Source of the DNA: Pseudorhodobacter antarcticus
GTDB lineage: Bacteria; Pseudomonadota; Alphaproteobacteria; Rhodobacterales; Rhodobacteraceae
Direction of reading: 5' to 3'
Assembly: GCF_900110135.1 (NCBI RefSeq)
Contig: NZ_FOCO01000027.1
Span: 1-40,934 of the forward strand
DNA: 40,934 nt
The position numbers and the translations under genes are program-made. Below the pieces are notes generated by a model, which did no database searches, was not told the origin of the DNA, and saw nothing but the letters and a program-made list of their open reading frames with translations. This document shows positions 24,500 to 32,603 of the stretch, piece after piece (within the stretch, counting starts at the first letter, position 1; every line of letters starts with the position of its first letter).

Positions 24500-24678
24500 A
24501 TTATATCTGGTTTTTGCGCATGGCCCGCTGGGTCCGCAACCCGCCCTCACCGCAAATGGTCAAACTGGTCATCGGCGTGATCGCCGTCAGCTTGTTGATC
24601 TTTGGCTTTGAATATATGTTCGGCTGGCCCGAATGGCTCACCCCCAACGGCGGCGGCCGCGCCCACAGATTGCCCTGA
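24496..24678 (+). CDS. Small single-span membrane protein, unknown function
   Basis: This 60-residue product begins [20 protein letters not shown], a basic amphipathic start, followed by one transmembrane helix (VKLVIGVIAVSLLIFGFEYMF, residues about 22-42) and a short tail GWPEWLTPNGGGRAHRLP. The ATG overlaps the stop of the glycosylase gene by four bases, good evidence that it is translated. I have the impression that short proteins of this kind occur in other Rhodobacterales, but cannot confirm it here. The positive-inside rule suggests the N-terminus is cytoplasmic. No function can be assigned. The following 89 bases before the cytochrome gene show no terminator. Confidence 0.7.
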   Translation: MNYIWFLRMARWVRNPPSPQMVKLVIGVIAVSLLIFGFEYMFGWPEWLTPNGGGRAHRLP

Positions 24679-24767
24679 CAACCCACGCCAATCACAATAC
24701 CGCTGGCCCCATTGCACCACGCCGCAGCACACAGCAAACTGACCACTCCTTAGGGGAAAGTCCCATC

Positions 24768-25661
24768 ATGCGCCGCCTTCTTATCTCCGCCGCAACGCTT
24801 ACCGTTATTGGTGGCGCTGCATTCTGGGTGATCACCACACCAAACCCATTGCCCGCCGTCGCCACAGCGGGCCTCATGGGCGATGCAATGGCGGGCAAAG
24901 ACATCTTTTGGACCGCGGGCTGCGCGTCTTGCCACATGGCCCCCAATGCAACAAGCAACGCCGAACTCATCCTTGCGGGGGGGCAAAAATTCCCGTCTAA
25001 TTTCGGCACCTTTATCGCCCCCAACATCTCCCCAGATCCCATCCACGGCATCGGCGGTTGGTCCTTGGAAACCTTCGCCAACGCGGTAACGCGCGGCGTC
25101 TCGCCCACGGGGCAACACTACTACCCCGCCTTCCCCTACACCTCGTATAACAAGATGAAACTGCAAGACGTGGCCAACCTCAAATCCTTCATGGACACGC
25201 TGCCCCCCAGCACAACACCCAGCCAACCGCATGACATCGGCTTTCCCTTCAACATCCGGCGCAACCTTGGCGGCTGGAAGTTCCTGTTCGCAACGGATGA
25301 ATGGACCATCCCCACCCCCCTAACCCCACAAGAGGAACGCGGTCGCTACCTTGCAGAATCCCTCGCCCATTGCGCGGAATGTCACACCCCACGCAACGCG
25401 CTTGGCGGGCTCGACCGCGCAAAATGGATGGCTGGCGCCCCCGACCCGTCCGGCAAAGGCCGCGTGCCCAACATCACCCCCGGCGCACTTGATTGGTCAA
25501 CAGACGACATCACAGCCTACCTCACCACCGGCTTCACCCCCGAATATGACAGTGCAGGCGGCCATATGGTGCATGTGGTCCAAAACATGGCCCGCCTGCC
25601 ACTCGACGACGTGCAAGCAATCTCCTCCTACCTAAAGCGCGTCCCCGCAATCGCAGACTAG
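24768..25661 (+). CDS. Membrane-anchored di-haem cytochrome c
   Basis: The 297-residue protein starts MRRLLISAATLTVIGGAAFW, an uncleaved anchor or signal segment, so it acts in the periplasm. Two c-type haem motifs are present, CASCH (52-56) and CAECH (202-206), each in a cytochrome c domain with downstream Met candidates. The pattern, including SPTGQHYYPAFPYTSYNKM, resembles the cytochrome subunits that accept electrons from membrane alcohol/aldehyde or sugar dehydrogenases. No dehydrogenase partner is in the window, so the electron donor is unknown. GGGGAAAG before ATG 24768 is the ribosome site; the longer frame upstream from 24633 is rejected. Confidence 0.9.
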   Translation: MRRLLISAATLTVIGGAAFWVITTPNPLPAVATAGLMGDAMAGKDIFWTAGCASCHMAPNATSNAELILAGGQKFPSNFGTFIAPNISPDPIHGIGGWSLETFANAVTRGVSPTGQHYYPAFPYTSYNKMKLQDVANLKSFMDTLPPSTTPSQPHDIGFPFNIRRNLGGWKFLFATDEWTIPTPLTPQEERGRYLAESLAHCAECHTPRNALGGLDRAKWMAGAPDPSGKGRVPNITPGALDWSTDDITAYLTTGFTPEYDSAGGHMVHVVQNMARLPLDDVQAISSYLKRVPAIAD

Positions 25662-25692
25662 CGCTTTTTCTGTTTGAAAATATCCCGGGGGT

Positions 25693-25710
25693 CCGGGGGC
25701 TGGCCCCCGG
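25693..25710. terminator. GC-rich hairpin between cytochrome c gene and lipA
   Basis: CCGGGGG and CCCCCGG pair around CTGG. On the minus strand it follows the lipA stop and leads into ATATTTTC; on the plus strand it follows the cytochrome gene. It probably serves both convergent transcripts. The sequence looks like a common intergenic GC-rich motif of Rhodobacterales, but repeats could not be counted. Confidence 0.55.
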
Positions 25711-25738
25711 CGCGCGCCATTTAACCCCGCAGCGCACT

Positions 25739-26686
25739 TTACTGCGAAAGATTCGCCAAGCGCGCAGCGCGCATCTGCGCGAAATCATCCCCCGCATGAT
25801 AGGATGACCGCGTCAGCGGCGTCGCCGACACCATCAAAAACCCCTTGCCATAAGCGGCGGTTTCATAGGCCTTAAACTCATCCGGCGTCACAAAGCGGTC
25901 CACCCGGTGATGCTTTGGCGTTGGCTGCAAATACTGCCCAACGGTCAAAAAATCCACATCCGCCGCGCGCATGTCGTCCATCACCTGCCGCACGCCTTGG
26001 GCATCCTCACCCAATCCCACCATAATGCCGGATTTGGTGAACATTGCAGGGTCCAACTCCTTCACCCGCTGCAACAAACGCAGCGAATGGAAATACCGCG
26101 CACCGGGCCGCACCGTGGGGTACAGGCCGGGCACGGTTTCCAAATTGTGGTTGAACACATCGGGCCGCGCCTCAACCACTTTTTCCAAAACCTCGGGCGC
26201 GCATTTCAAGAAATCGGGGGTCAGAATCTCAATCGTCGTATCCGGGCTGCGGTGACGAATCGCACGAATGGTTTGCGCAAAGTGATCGGCCCCGCCATCT
26301 GCCAAATCATCCCGGTCAACGCTTGTGATCACCACATGGTTCAACCCCAATTGCTGCACGGCATGGGCCACGCGCCCCGGCTCAAACGCATCCAGCGTTT
26401 GCGGCTTGCCCGTGGCCACGTTGCAAAACGTACAGCCGCGCGTGCAAATCTCGCCCATGATCATCATAGTGGCATGGCCCTGCCCCCAACATTCGCCCAC
26501 ATTCGGGCAACCCGCCTCCTCACAGACGGTGACCAACTTTTGCTCTTTCAAAATGTCACGCGTCCGCTTGTACCCCTCGGACGTGGGCGCTTTCACCCGT
26601 ATCCAATCGGGTTTTTTTGGCTGCGCATTGTCGACGCGATGCGCTTTTTCGGGGTGGCGCTGTTCCGGCAGTTTGAGATCACGCAT
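25739..26686 (-). CDS. lipA: Lipoyl synthase
   Basis: LipA is a radical SAM enzyme that inserts two sulfurs into octanoyl groups on lipoate-dependent complexes. The 315-residue protein has both iron-sulfur clusters: Cys55, Cys60 and Cys66 ([12 protein letters not shown]) for the auxiliary cluster that donates sulfur, and Cys81, Cys85 and Cys88 (CTRGCTFC) for the SAM cluster. The C-terminal Ser-containing SSYHAGD segment that ligates the auxiliary cluster is also present. It starts at ATG 26686, divergent from aqpZ, and stands alone. Confidence 0.97.
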   Translation of the reverse strand: MRDLKLPEQRHPEKAHRVDNAQPKKPDWIRVKAPTSEGYKRTRDILKEQKLVTVCEEAGCPNVGECWGQGHATMMIMGEICTRGCTFCNVATGKPQTLDAFEPGRVAHAVQQLGLNHVVITSVDRDDLADGGADHFAQTIRAIRHRSPDTTIEILTPDFLKCAPEVLEKVVEARPDVFNHNLETVPGLYPTVRPGARYFHSLRLLQRVKELDPAMFTKSGIMVGLGEDAQGVRQVMDDMRAADVDFLTVGQYLQPTPKHHRVDRFVTPDEFKAYETAAYGKGFLMVSATPLTRSSYHAGDDFAQMRAARLANLSQ

Positions 26687-26839
26687 CTATTTTTCCCCCT
26701 GACAAAAATTCTTTTTCCCAATTACCCTTTTTTCAGGGATCAAACAACCAGTGCGGCCTATAACCGCACCCTCAAAAATGCCGGGGCCCTATGCACTCGG
26801 CGCAAACTTAAAAAATGGCAGGTTTTACAGTTTAACAAA

Positions 26840-27514
26840 ATGATCGCAGAGGTTTTGGGAACCTTCATTCTGGTGTTTTTCGGCTGCGGCGCGGCTGTGC
26901 TGATGGGCGAATTTATCGGTTTCCACGCCATTGCAATGGCCTTTGGTCTGGCAATCGTCGCCGCCGCTTACGGGCTTGGCGCAATTTCGGGGGCACATCT
27001 TAACCCCGCCGTCTCCTTGGGCGCGCTGATGGCTGGCCAGATGTCGACATCCGATTTCGCCGCCTATGTCGTGTCGCAATTGATCGGCGCCGTGCTGGCC
27101 GCAGGCGTGATCTATATCATCGCATCGGGCAAGGCGGGCTATGATCTGGCCACCAACGGTCTTGGCCAAAACAGCTATGGCGCGAGCTATTTGGGCGAAT
27201 ATTCCATAATGGCGGCGCTGACGTTTGAATGCGTCACAACCTTCATCTTCGTCACCGAGGTCTTGGGCGCAACCCAAAAAGACGCACCTGCAGGCTTTGC
27301 CGGGTCGGCGATTGGCCTTACTTTGGCTGCGATCCACTTGGTTGGCATCAACATGACCGGCGTTTCCGTGAACCCCGCGCGGTCCTTTGGCCCGGCAGTG
27401 TTTGTCGGCGGCAAGGCCATGGCCGATCTGTGGCTGTTTATCGTGGCACCTTTGGTGGGCGGCGCGCTGGCAGGCCTTTTGAACAAGGCCAACATCACCC
27501 GCAACCCGGCCTAA
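26840..27514 (+). CDS. aqpZ: Aquaporin Z-type water channel
   Basis: This is an inner-membrane water channel of 224 residues with six hydrophobic spans. The two NPA boxes are HLNPAVSLG (55-57) and VNPARSFG (178-180). The selectivity filter has Phe35, His166 and Arg181, the pattern of water-selective aquaporins; the fourth position, Thr in E. coli AqpZ, appears to be Val175. The start ATG at 26840 fits the family N-terminus, but no strong ribosome site precedes it. The leader has a small hairpin (GTGCGG/CCGCAC, 26751-26769); no promoter was placed with confidence in 26687-26839. Confidence 0.93.
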   Translation: MIAEVLGTFILVFFGCGAAVLMGEFIGFHAIAMAFGLAIVAAAYGLGAISGAHLNPAVSLGALMAGQMSTSDFAAYVVSQLIGAVLAAGVIYIIASGKAGYDLATNGLGQNSYGASYLGEYSIMAALTFECVTTFIFVTEVLGATQKDAPAGFAGSAIGLTLAAIHLVGINMTGVSVNPARSFGPAVFVGGKAMADLWLFIVAPLVGGALAGLLNKANITRNPA

Positions 27515-27524
27515 ACCCAAAAAA

Positions 27525-27549
27525 AGGGGGGTCCAACCCGGCCCCCCCT
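27525..27549 (-). terminator. Intrinsic terminator of the DUF6456 gene
   Basis: AGGGGGG and CCCCCCT form a 7-bp stem, followed on the minus strand by seven T residues (27518-27524). It lies six bases beyond the stop of the minus-strand DUF6456 gene and may also end aqpZ transcripts. Confidence 0.7.
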
Positions 27550-27555
27550 ATCCCC

Positions 27556-28743
27556 TTACCCAATCATCGGGCCGTGTTTGCCATACAACGTCTCGTAATG
27601 CAGCCGCAGGCGTTGCAACGCGATCCGCAGCACAATCTTGCCCGACCGCGCCGACCAGCCCATCCGCTGCTCCGCCACCTCCAACCCCTCCAAAAAACAA
27701 CAACAGCGCAGCACCATATCCCCCAGCCCCGGCCCCAAATCGCGCAACGCGCCCGACACCCGTTCGCGCGCATCCGCTGCACCGCCCGTGCCGCCCCCCG
27801 GCGCAAACCCACCCCGATCACCCCCGGTCAAAAACCGCTCCCAGTTTTGGGTCACGCGCGGCCCCATCTGCGCCAACTCGAAATCCATCCGCAACTGCTC
27901 GGCCGCCGTCACCAATTCGGCTGATAAGAACGACTTGCCATCGCGGTCCCGCCGGCGCGCCAAAACCTGCACCGGGCTTTCCGCCGAATTATACCGCCCA
28001 CGCTTGTCCTCGCCCAGATCGCGCCCCGTATCGCGCCCCGAACCCAAAGGCTCCCAGTCGCGATGCTGGTCGCCAAACGCCGTTTGCGCCTCGGCCATCC
28101 CCTCCGGCCCCGCCTGCATCCGCTTCAACGCCGCCCGCCCCACCGCTGTGATATGATAGCTGGAAATCCGCCCTTGCTTTTCGCACCCGATCCACTCCTT
28201 CAACGCAAACGCCTGCGCCAAGGCCCGGTCAATCACCGCCAGCCGCACCGTGCGCCCATCGGCAAAACTGCGCAGCACTGCCGCCTTTTCCATATCGTGC
28301 GCAATCGCCAGCACTGTGTCCACCTCCGCCAACCGGCGCAACACCGTGCGGCCTTCGCGCAAAATTGTGGCTTCATCCATCGTCATTGTCTCTTGTCTGA
28401 TCGGGGCGGTCATGGGGCTGGCTTCCTTATCGCTGGAGTTGCAAGGGTCGTTGTCCTGCACCCGCCCAAGCGCGCACAGCGCTTCATCCACCAAAGGGTC
28501 GTCGCGGCGGCATTCCGTGCGGCGCACCTGTCGCAGCACAGTCGACGCATGGCAGCCTTCACGCTTTGCCAATTGTCGTAGGGAAACCCCTTGTTCTGTG
28601 TGGTCCAGGTACAGGCGTGCCGCATCGGGCAGCCATGCAGGCAGCGAAAACTCCGAACTCAGATTTGATCCCATCACACCGTCCTGTGCCGCTCTTGCCA
28701 AGCTTTTGATCCCGTCTTGGACATTTTCAACTTTGCGGAGCAT
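27556..28743 (-). CDS. Helix-turn-helix protein with DUF6456-type C-terminal domain
   Basis: The 395-residue protein has an N-terminal helix-turn-helix (VSLRQLAKREGCHASTVLRQVRR, residues about 53-75), a middle winged-helix-like part with SSYHITAVGRAALKRM, and a C-terminal domain from about residue 285 (FLSAELVTAAEQLRMDFELAQ, RVTQNWERFLTGG) that I recognise as DUF6456 of alphaproteobacteria. It is probably a DNA-binding regulator, but targets are unknown. It starts at ATG 28743 with AGG close ahead. It is divergent from the DUF6477 gene across 149 bases; in my recollection these two families are neighbours in other Rhodobacterales as well. Confidence 0.75.
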   Translation of the reverse strand: MLRKVENVQDGIKSLARAAQDGVMGSNLSSEFSLPAWLPDAARLYLDHTEQGVSLRQLAKREGCHASTVLRQVRRTECRRDDPLVDEALCALGRVQDNDPCNSSDKEASPMTAPIRQETMTMDEATILREGRTVLRRLAEVDTVLAIAHDMEKAAVLRSFADGRTVRLAVIDRALAQAFALKEWIGCEKQGRISSYHITAVGRAALKRMQAGPEGMAEAQTAFGDQHRDWEPLGSGRDTGRDLGEDKRGRYNSAESPVQVLARRRDRDGKSFLSAELVTAAEQLRMDFELAQMGPRVTQNWERFLTGGDRGGFAPGGGTGGAADARERVSGALRDLGPGLGDMVLRCCCFLEGLEVAEQRMGWSARSGKIVLRIALQRLRLHYETLYGKHGPMIG

Positions 28744-28892
28744 TGGTTACCTGTTCGTTAATATCTTCGCTTTCGCCCATAATTGTTTCCAAATCATAAA
28801 CAAATGGAAAAGCAGCGTGCGCTGAAAGGGACAGTCGCGCAACGCCCGGTTGTCTTGATGCAACATGCAATCACATTTCAACAGGAGGCTTT

Positions 28893-29177
28893 ATGTCCGA
28901 TCTCAGCACCATTCTCGCCAATTTGCGCCGCCCTCGCCTCTTGGTCCGCGCTGCCCGCCATGGCATGGGCGACTACCGCCGTGACCGCGATTTGCGCCGC
29001 CTTATCAACGCAGCCACCCCGCCCAGCCCCGAATCCGCCCTAAAACGCCTGTTCGATGCCGAAGAACAGACCGAGGAAACCCGCCGCAACGGCGATGCCG
29101 GCTATTCCATCGCCCGACACATCGAACTTCTCATCGCCATAATGTCCGAGGCGCGGCTGCTGCGCCCCGCAGCCTAA
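28893..29177 (+). CDS. DUF6477-family small protein
   Basis: The 94-residue protein begins MSDLSTILANLRRPRLLVRA and is rich in Arg, with AARHGMGDYRRDRDLRRL in the middle and a C-terminal helix ARHIELLIAIMSEARLLRP. It is soluble and probably helical. I recognise it as the DUF6477 family typical of Rhodobacterales; no function is known to me. AGGAGG precedes ATG 28893 at a good distance. It is divergent from the DUF6456 gene and followed by a strong intrinsic terminator. Confidence 0.75.
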   Translation: MSDLSTILANLRRPRLLVRAARHGMGDYRRDRDLRRLINAATPPSPESALKRLFDAEEQTEETRRNGDAGYSIARHIELLIAIMSEARLLRPAA

Positions 29178-29193
29178 CGCCACATGCAAAAAA

Positions 29194-29222
29194 GGCCCCC
29201 CCGCTGCCGGAGGGGCCGTTTT
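29194..29222. terminator. Intrinsic terminator after the DUF6477 gene
   Basis: GGCCCC (29194-29199) pairs with GGGGCC (29212-29217), followed by GTTTT on the plus strand. On the minus strand the same stem is followed by six T residues, so it can also end minus-strand transcripts from the MttB-family gene. Confidence 0.75.
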
Positions 29223-29284
29223 ACCGTCAAACCTTAACGTCACATAAACGCAAAACCCGTTTTAGGTGAACGCAGGCACACGCA

Positions 29285-30826
29285 TCAAACAAACGCGTCA
29301 GGCATACTCGCCTTTTTGCGCGCGACATAATCATCAATTGCATCGCGCACGGCTTCATCAAGCACAGGCGCTTGGTAATCGCCAATCATCTTGGCAACAC
29401 GGTTGGCCGCCAGCGTTTCGGTATCGCGCGCGCCTTCCTCATACCACGTCTCAAACGGTTTATAATCAAACAGTTCCGACCGCCAGAACGCCGATTTAAA
29501 GTTCTTTTGCGTATGCTCACAGCCCAGAAAATGCCCGCCCGGCCCCACTTCGCGCAGCGCGTCCATCGCCTGCCCGTTGTCGTCCATCATCACCCCTTGG
29601 GCCAAATGATGCAGCGTGCCCAACTGGTCCGCATCCATCACGAACTTCTCAAACGACGACACAAGGCCGCCTTCCAACCAGCCGCAGGCATGCAGCATAA
29701 AGTTCACCCCAGACAGCAGCGCCATGTTCAAACTGTTCGCCGTTTCATACGCCGCCTGCGCATCCGGCAGTTTGGACCCGCAAAACGACCCGCCCGAACG
29801 ATACGGCAAATTCAACCTGCGCGCGAGCTGCCCCGCACCATAGGTGATATGCGCAGCCTCCGGCGTCCCAAACGTCGGCGCACCCGAATTCATGTCAATC
29901 GACGTCACAAACGCCCCGAAAATCACCGGGGCGCCCGCACGCACCAACTGGCTATAGGCAACCCCCGCCAACACTTCTGCCAACACTTGTGTCAACGTGC
30001 CCGCCACCGTCACCGGGGCCATCGCCCCCCCCACGATAAAGGGCGAAATAATCGCCGCTTGGCCCGCTTTTGCATAGACTTCCAACGCGCCCATCATGGT
30101 CGAATCGAATGTCAGCGGGCTGTTGATGTTGATCAGGCTGGTCATCACCACGTTTTGATCGACGAAATCCGCGCCAAACAGCAGCTTCGACATCTCCACC
30201 GAATCCGCCGCGCGCTCTGGCTCCGTGACCGACCCCATATAGGGCTTGTCCGACAACACCATATGCGCGCGCAACATGTCCAAATGCCGCTTGTTCACCG
30301 GAATATCGGTCGGCTCACAAACCGTGCCACCCGAATGGTGAACCCATTTCGACATATAGCCCAGTTTTACGAACTTCTCAAAATCCTGCATCGTGGCGTA
30401 ACGCCGCCCGCCTTCACGGTCGCGCACAAAGGGAGGGCCATAGACCGGGGCCAGCACCAAATTGCGCCCACCAATGTCCACGTTGCGGTCGCTGTTGCGC
30501 GCGTGTTGCGTGAACATCGACGGGGCCGTGGCGCATAACTGCCGCGCCAACCCGCGCGGAATATGCACCCGCTCGCCCTTCACATCGGCCCCAGCCGCGC
30601 GCCAACGGTCCAACGCTGCGGGATTGTCGATGAAGTTAACACCAATCTCCTCCAGCACTGTTTCCGCGTTGTATTCAATAATCTGCAACGCTTCTTCATT
30701 CAGAATCTCAAAATTCGGAATGTTGCGTGTGATAAACTTCGCCACGTCAAAGCTAACGGCCGTCCGTTCCGCCCGCCGCACAGACCCACCACCGCCCCGC
30801 GCCCGCCGTCCTGCCGCTTCATTCAT
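29285..30826 (-). CDS. MttB-family (trimethylamine methyltransferase-like) protein, non-pyrrolysine
   Basis: The 513-residue protein belongs to the trimethylamine:corrinoid methyltransferase superfamily. In archaea MttB carries pyrrolysine encoded by an in-frame TAG; here the frame is open throughout with no amber codon, so it is of the widespread MtgB-like class, some of which demethylate glycine betaine or related quaternary amines. Landmarks include [21 protein letters not shown] near the start, [19 protein letters not shown] and the [12 protein letters not shown] segment. ATG 30826 has GGAG at 8 bases; an upstream codon at 30865 is less likely. No corrinoid protein or activase gene is adjacent. 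It is divergent from guaA. Confidence 0.85.
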   Translation of the reverse strand: MNEAAGRRARGGGGSVRRAERTAVSFDVAKFITRNIPNFEILNEEALQIIEYNAETVLEEIGVNFIDNPAALDRWRAAGADVKGERVHIPRGLARQLCATAPSMFTQHARNSDRNVDIGGRNLVLAPVYGPPFVRDREGGRRYATMQDFEKFVKLGYMSKWVHHSGGTVCEPTDIPVNKRHLDMLRAHMVLSDKPYMGSVTEPERAADSVEMSKLLFGADFVDQNVVMTSLININSPLTFDSTMMGALEVYAKAGQAAIISPFIVGGAMAPVTVAGTLTQVLAEVLAGVAYSQLVRAGAPVIFGAFVTSIDMNSGAPTFGTPEAAHITYGAGQLARRLNLPYRSGGSFCGSKLPDAQAAYETANSLNMALLSGVNFMLHACGWLEGGLVSSFEKFVMDADQLGTLHHLAQGVMMDDNGQAMDALREVGPGGHFLGCEHTQKNFKSAFWRSELFDYKPFETWYEEGARDTETLAANRVAKMIGDYQAPVLDEAVRDAIDDYVARKKASMPDAFV

Positions 30827-30985
30827 CACGATCACTCCATCTTTGCCCGCAAACACGCGGCCCATTCGCAGCCCTTATGCCGCCATTCTGCATCCAAGCG
30901 TCCCACATTTCCGTCATATATCCCCCAAAACCGACATTCCCCGGATCCAACCCCCACCATGACCCCGCGCCCCGCGTTTGGCCCC

Positions 30986-31014
30986 TTGCGATTCGCCCTA
31001 TCCTTGCTTATCCC
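30986..31014 (+). promoter_or_regulatory. Candidate guaA promoter
   Basis: TTGCGA (30986-30991), a 17-base spacer and TATCCC (31009-31014) lie directly ahead of guaA. The expected start of transcription is at or next to the ATG at 31021, and no Shine-Dalgarno sequence precedes that ATG, so the mRNA may be leaderless. The -10 hexamer is only a partial match. Confidence 0.4.
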
Positions 31015-31020
31015 CCGTGC

Positions 31021-32577
31021 ATGACACATCATGCACGCCTCCTCATCATCGACTTCGGCTCTCAGGTCACGCAGCTCATCGCGCGGCGCTTGCGCGAGTT
31101 GAGTGTTTATTGCGAAATTCACCCGTTCAATAAGGTGACAGACGCGTTTCTGGCCGATTTCGCGCCAAAAGCGGTGATCTTGTCTGGCGGCCCGGCTTCG
31201 GTGTTCGCCGATGGTGCGCCCATGCCCCCCGCCAGCCTGTGGGATTATGGCGTGCCCATCCTTGGCATCTGCTATGGCCAACAGGTGATGATGCATTGCT
31301 TGGGCGGCCATGTTGAACGCGGCCACGGCACCGCCGAATTTGGCCGTGCGTTTGTCACGCCGACGCCTGCCAAAACCGACCTGTTGGATGGCTGGTTTCA
31401 AACCGACCGCGAACAGGTCTGGATGTCGCACGGCGATCACGTCTCCAAAATCGCCCCGGGGTTTGAGGTGTATGGCACCTCCCCCAACGCGCCTTTTGCC
31501 ATCATCGCCGATCCTGCGCGCCGCTTTTACGCCGTTCAATTCCACCCCGAGGTGCATCACACCCCGAACGGCGCGAAATTCTATGAAAACTTCATCCGCA
31601 TCGCAGGCTTTACCGGCGATTGGACCATGGGCGCCTACCGCGAGGATGCGATTGCCAAAATCAAGCAGCAGGTCGGCGACAAACGCGTAATCTGCGGCCT
31701 ATCTGGCGGCGTGGACAGTTCCGTGGCCGCCGTTTTGATACATGAGGCGATCGGCGACCAACTCACCTGCGTGTTCGTCGATCACGGGTTACTGCGTGAA
31801 AATGAGGCGGCTGAGGTCGTTAAAATGTTCACCGAAAACTACAAAATCCCACTTATCCATGCCGACGAATCCGAATTGTTCTTGGGCAAACTCAACGGCG
31901 TGTCAGACCCCGAAACCAAGCGTAAAATCATTGGCGGCCTGTTCATCGACGTGTTCCAAAAATACGCAAACGGCATCGAAGGCGCAGAATTTCTTGCCCA
32001 GGGCACCCTTTACCCCGATGTGATCGAAAGCGTTTCCTTCTCTGGCGGGCCTTCAGTCACCATCAAATCCCACCACAATGTCGGCGGCTTGCCCGAAAAA
32101 ATGGGCCTCAAACTGGTCGAACCCTTGCGCGAACTCTTCAAGGACGAAGTCCGCGCGCTTGGCCGCGAACTCGGCCTGCCCGCCTCCTTCATCGGTCGCC
32201 ATCCGTTCCCCGGTCCCGGCCTCGCCATCCGCTGCCCCGGCGAGATTACAATCGAAAAGCTGGAGATCTTGAAAAAGGCCGATGCGGTGTTCATCGACCA
32301 AATCCGCAAACACGGGCTTTACGATGACATCTGGCAGGCATTCGTTGCAATTCTGCCCGTCCGCACCGTGGGCGTGATGGGCGATGCGCGCACCTATGAT
32401 TTCGCTTGCGCGTTGCGCGCGGTGACAAGCGTTGACGGCATGACCGCCGATTACTATCCCTTCACCCATGATTTTCTGGGTGAAACCGCAACGCGGATTA
32501 TCAATGAAGTTCAAGGGATTAACCGGGTAACTTACGACATTACATCAAAGCCGCCCGGCACTATCGAATGGGAGTGA
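31021..32577 (+). CDS. guaA: GMP synthase (glutamine-hydrolysing)
   Basis: GuaA aminates XMP to GMP with glutamine and ATP. The 518-residue protein has the class I glutamine amidotransferase domain (catalytic Cys84 in LGICYGQQ, and the His-Glu of VQFHPEVHH near residue 180) and the ATP-pyrophosphatase domain with the P-loop [10 protein letters not shown] near 225. The C-terminal dimerisation domain ends with the usual PPGTIEWE. The start fits the family N-terminus [18 protein letters not shown], but there is no ribosome site in front of it. It converges on the YjgR-type gene. Confidence 0.97.
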   Translation: MTHHARLLIIDFGSQVTQLIARRLRELSVYCEIHPFNKVTDAFLADFAPKAVILSGGPASVFADGAPMPPASLWDYGVPILGICYGQQVMMHCLGGHVERGHGTAEFGRAFVTPTPAKTDLLDGWFQTDREQVWMSHGDHVSKIAPGFEVYGTSPNAPFAIIADPARRFYAVQFHPEVHHTPNGAKFYENFIRIAGFTGDWTMGAYREDAIAKIKQQVGDKRVICGLSGGVDSSVAAVLIHEAIGDQLTCVFVDHGLLRENEAAEVVKMFTENYKIPLIHADESELFLGKLNGVSDPETKRKIIGGLFIDVFQKYANGIEGAEFLAQGTLYPDVIESVSFSGGPSVTIKSHHNVGGLPEKMGLKLVEPLRELFKDEVRALGRELGLPASFIGRHPFPGPGLAIRCPGEITIEKLEILKKADAVFIDQIRKHGLYDDIWQAFVAILPVRTVGVMGDARTYDFACALRAVTSVDGMTADYYPFTHDFLGETATRIINEVQGINRVTYDITSKPPGTIEWE

Positions 32578-32595
32578 TGTGCGCGCGCACATCAC
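32574..32595. terminator. Perfect 22-bp palindrome spanning the guaA stop
   Basis: The 11-base arm GTGATGTGCGC is followed at once by its exact complement and includes the guaA TGA. It sits at the convergent junction with the YjgR-type gene and probably acts as a shared terminator or 3' end-protecting hairpin; no T run follows. Confidence 0.5.
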
Positions 32596-32603
32596 CCCAA
32601 CCA

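Noticed and set aside
25693-25710. GC-rich hairpin as a mobile or REP-like repeat
   Set aside because: Only one copy was seen in the window, so a repeat family could not be supported; recorded as a terminator-like hairpin.
25907-26839. N-terminal extension of the aqpZ frame through lipA
   Set aside because: The frame is open by chance across the antisense of lipA; aquaporins begin at the AEVLGTF segment, which fits ATG 26840.
28410-28625. Small antisense frame within the DUF6456 gene
   Set aside because: It lies in a different frame on the same strand as a real gene, with Arg- and Cys-rich low-complexity translation.
28746-28761. CtrA-like site (minus strand TTAA-N7-GTAAC) ahead of the DUF6456 gene
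   Set aside because: It has one mismatch to TTAA-N7-TTAAC and lies over the ribosome site rather than at a promoter position, so chance is likely.
29285-30826. Pyrrolysine readthrough in the MttB-family gene
   Set aside because: The frame contains no internal TAG, so no amber-coded residue is needed.
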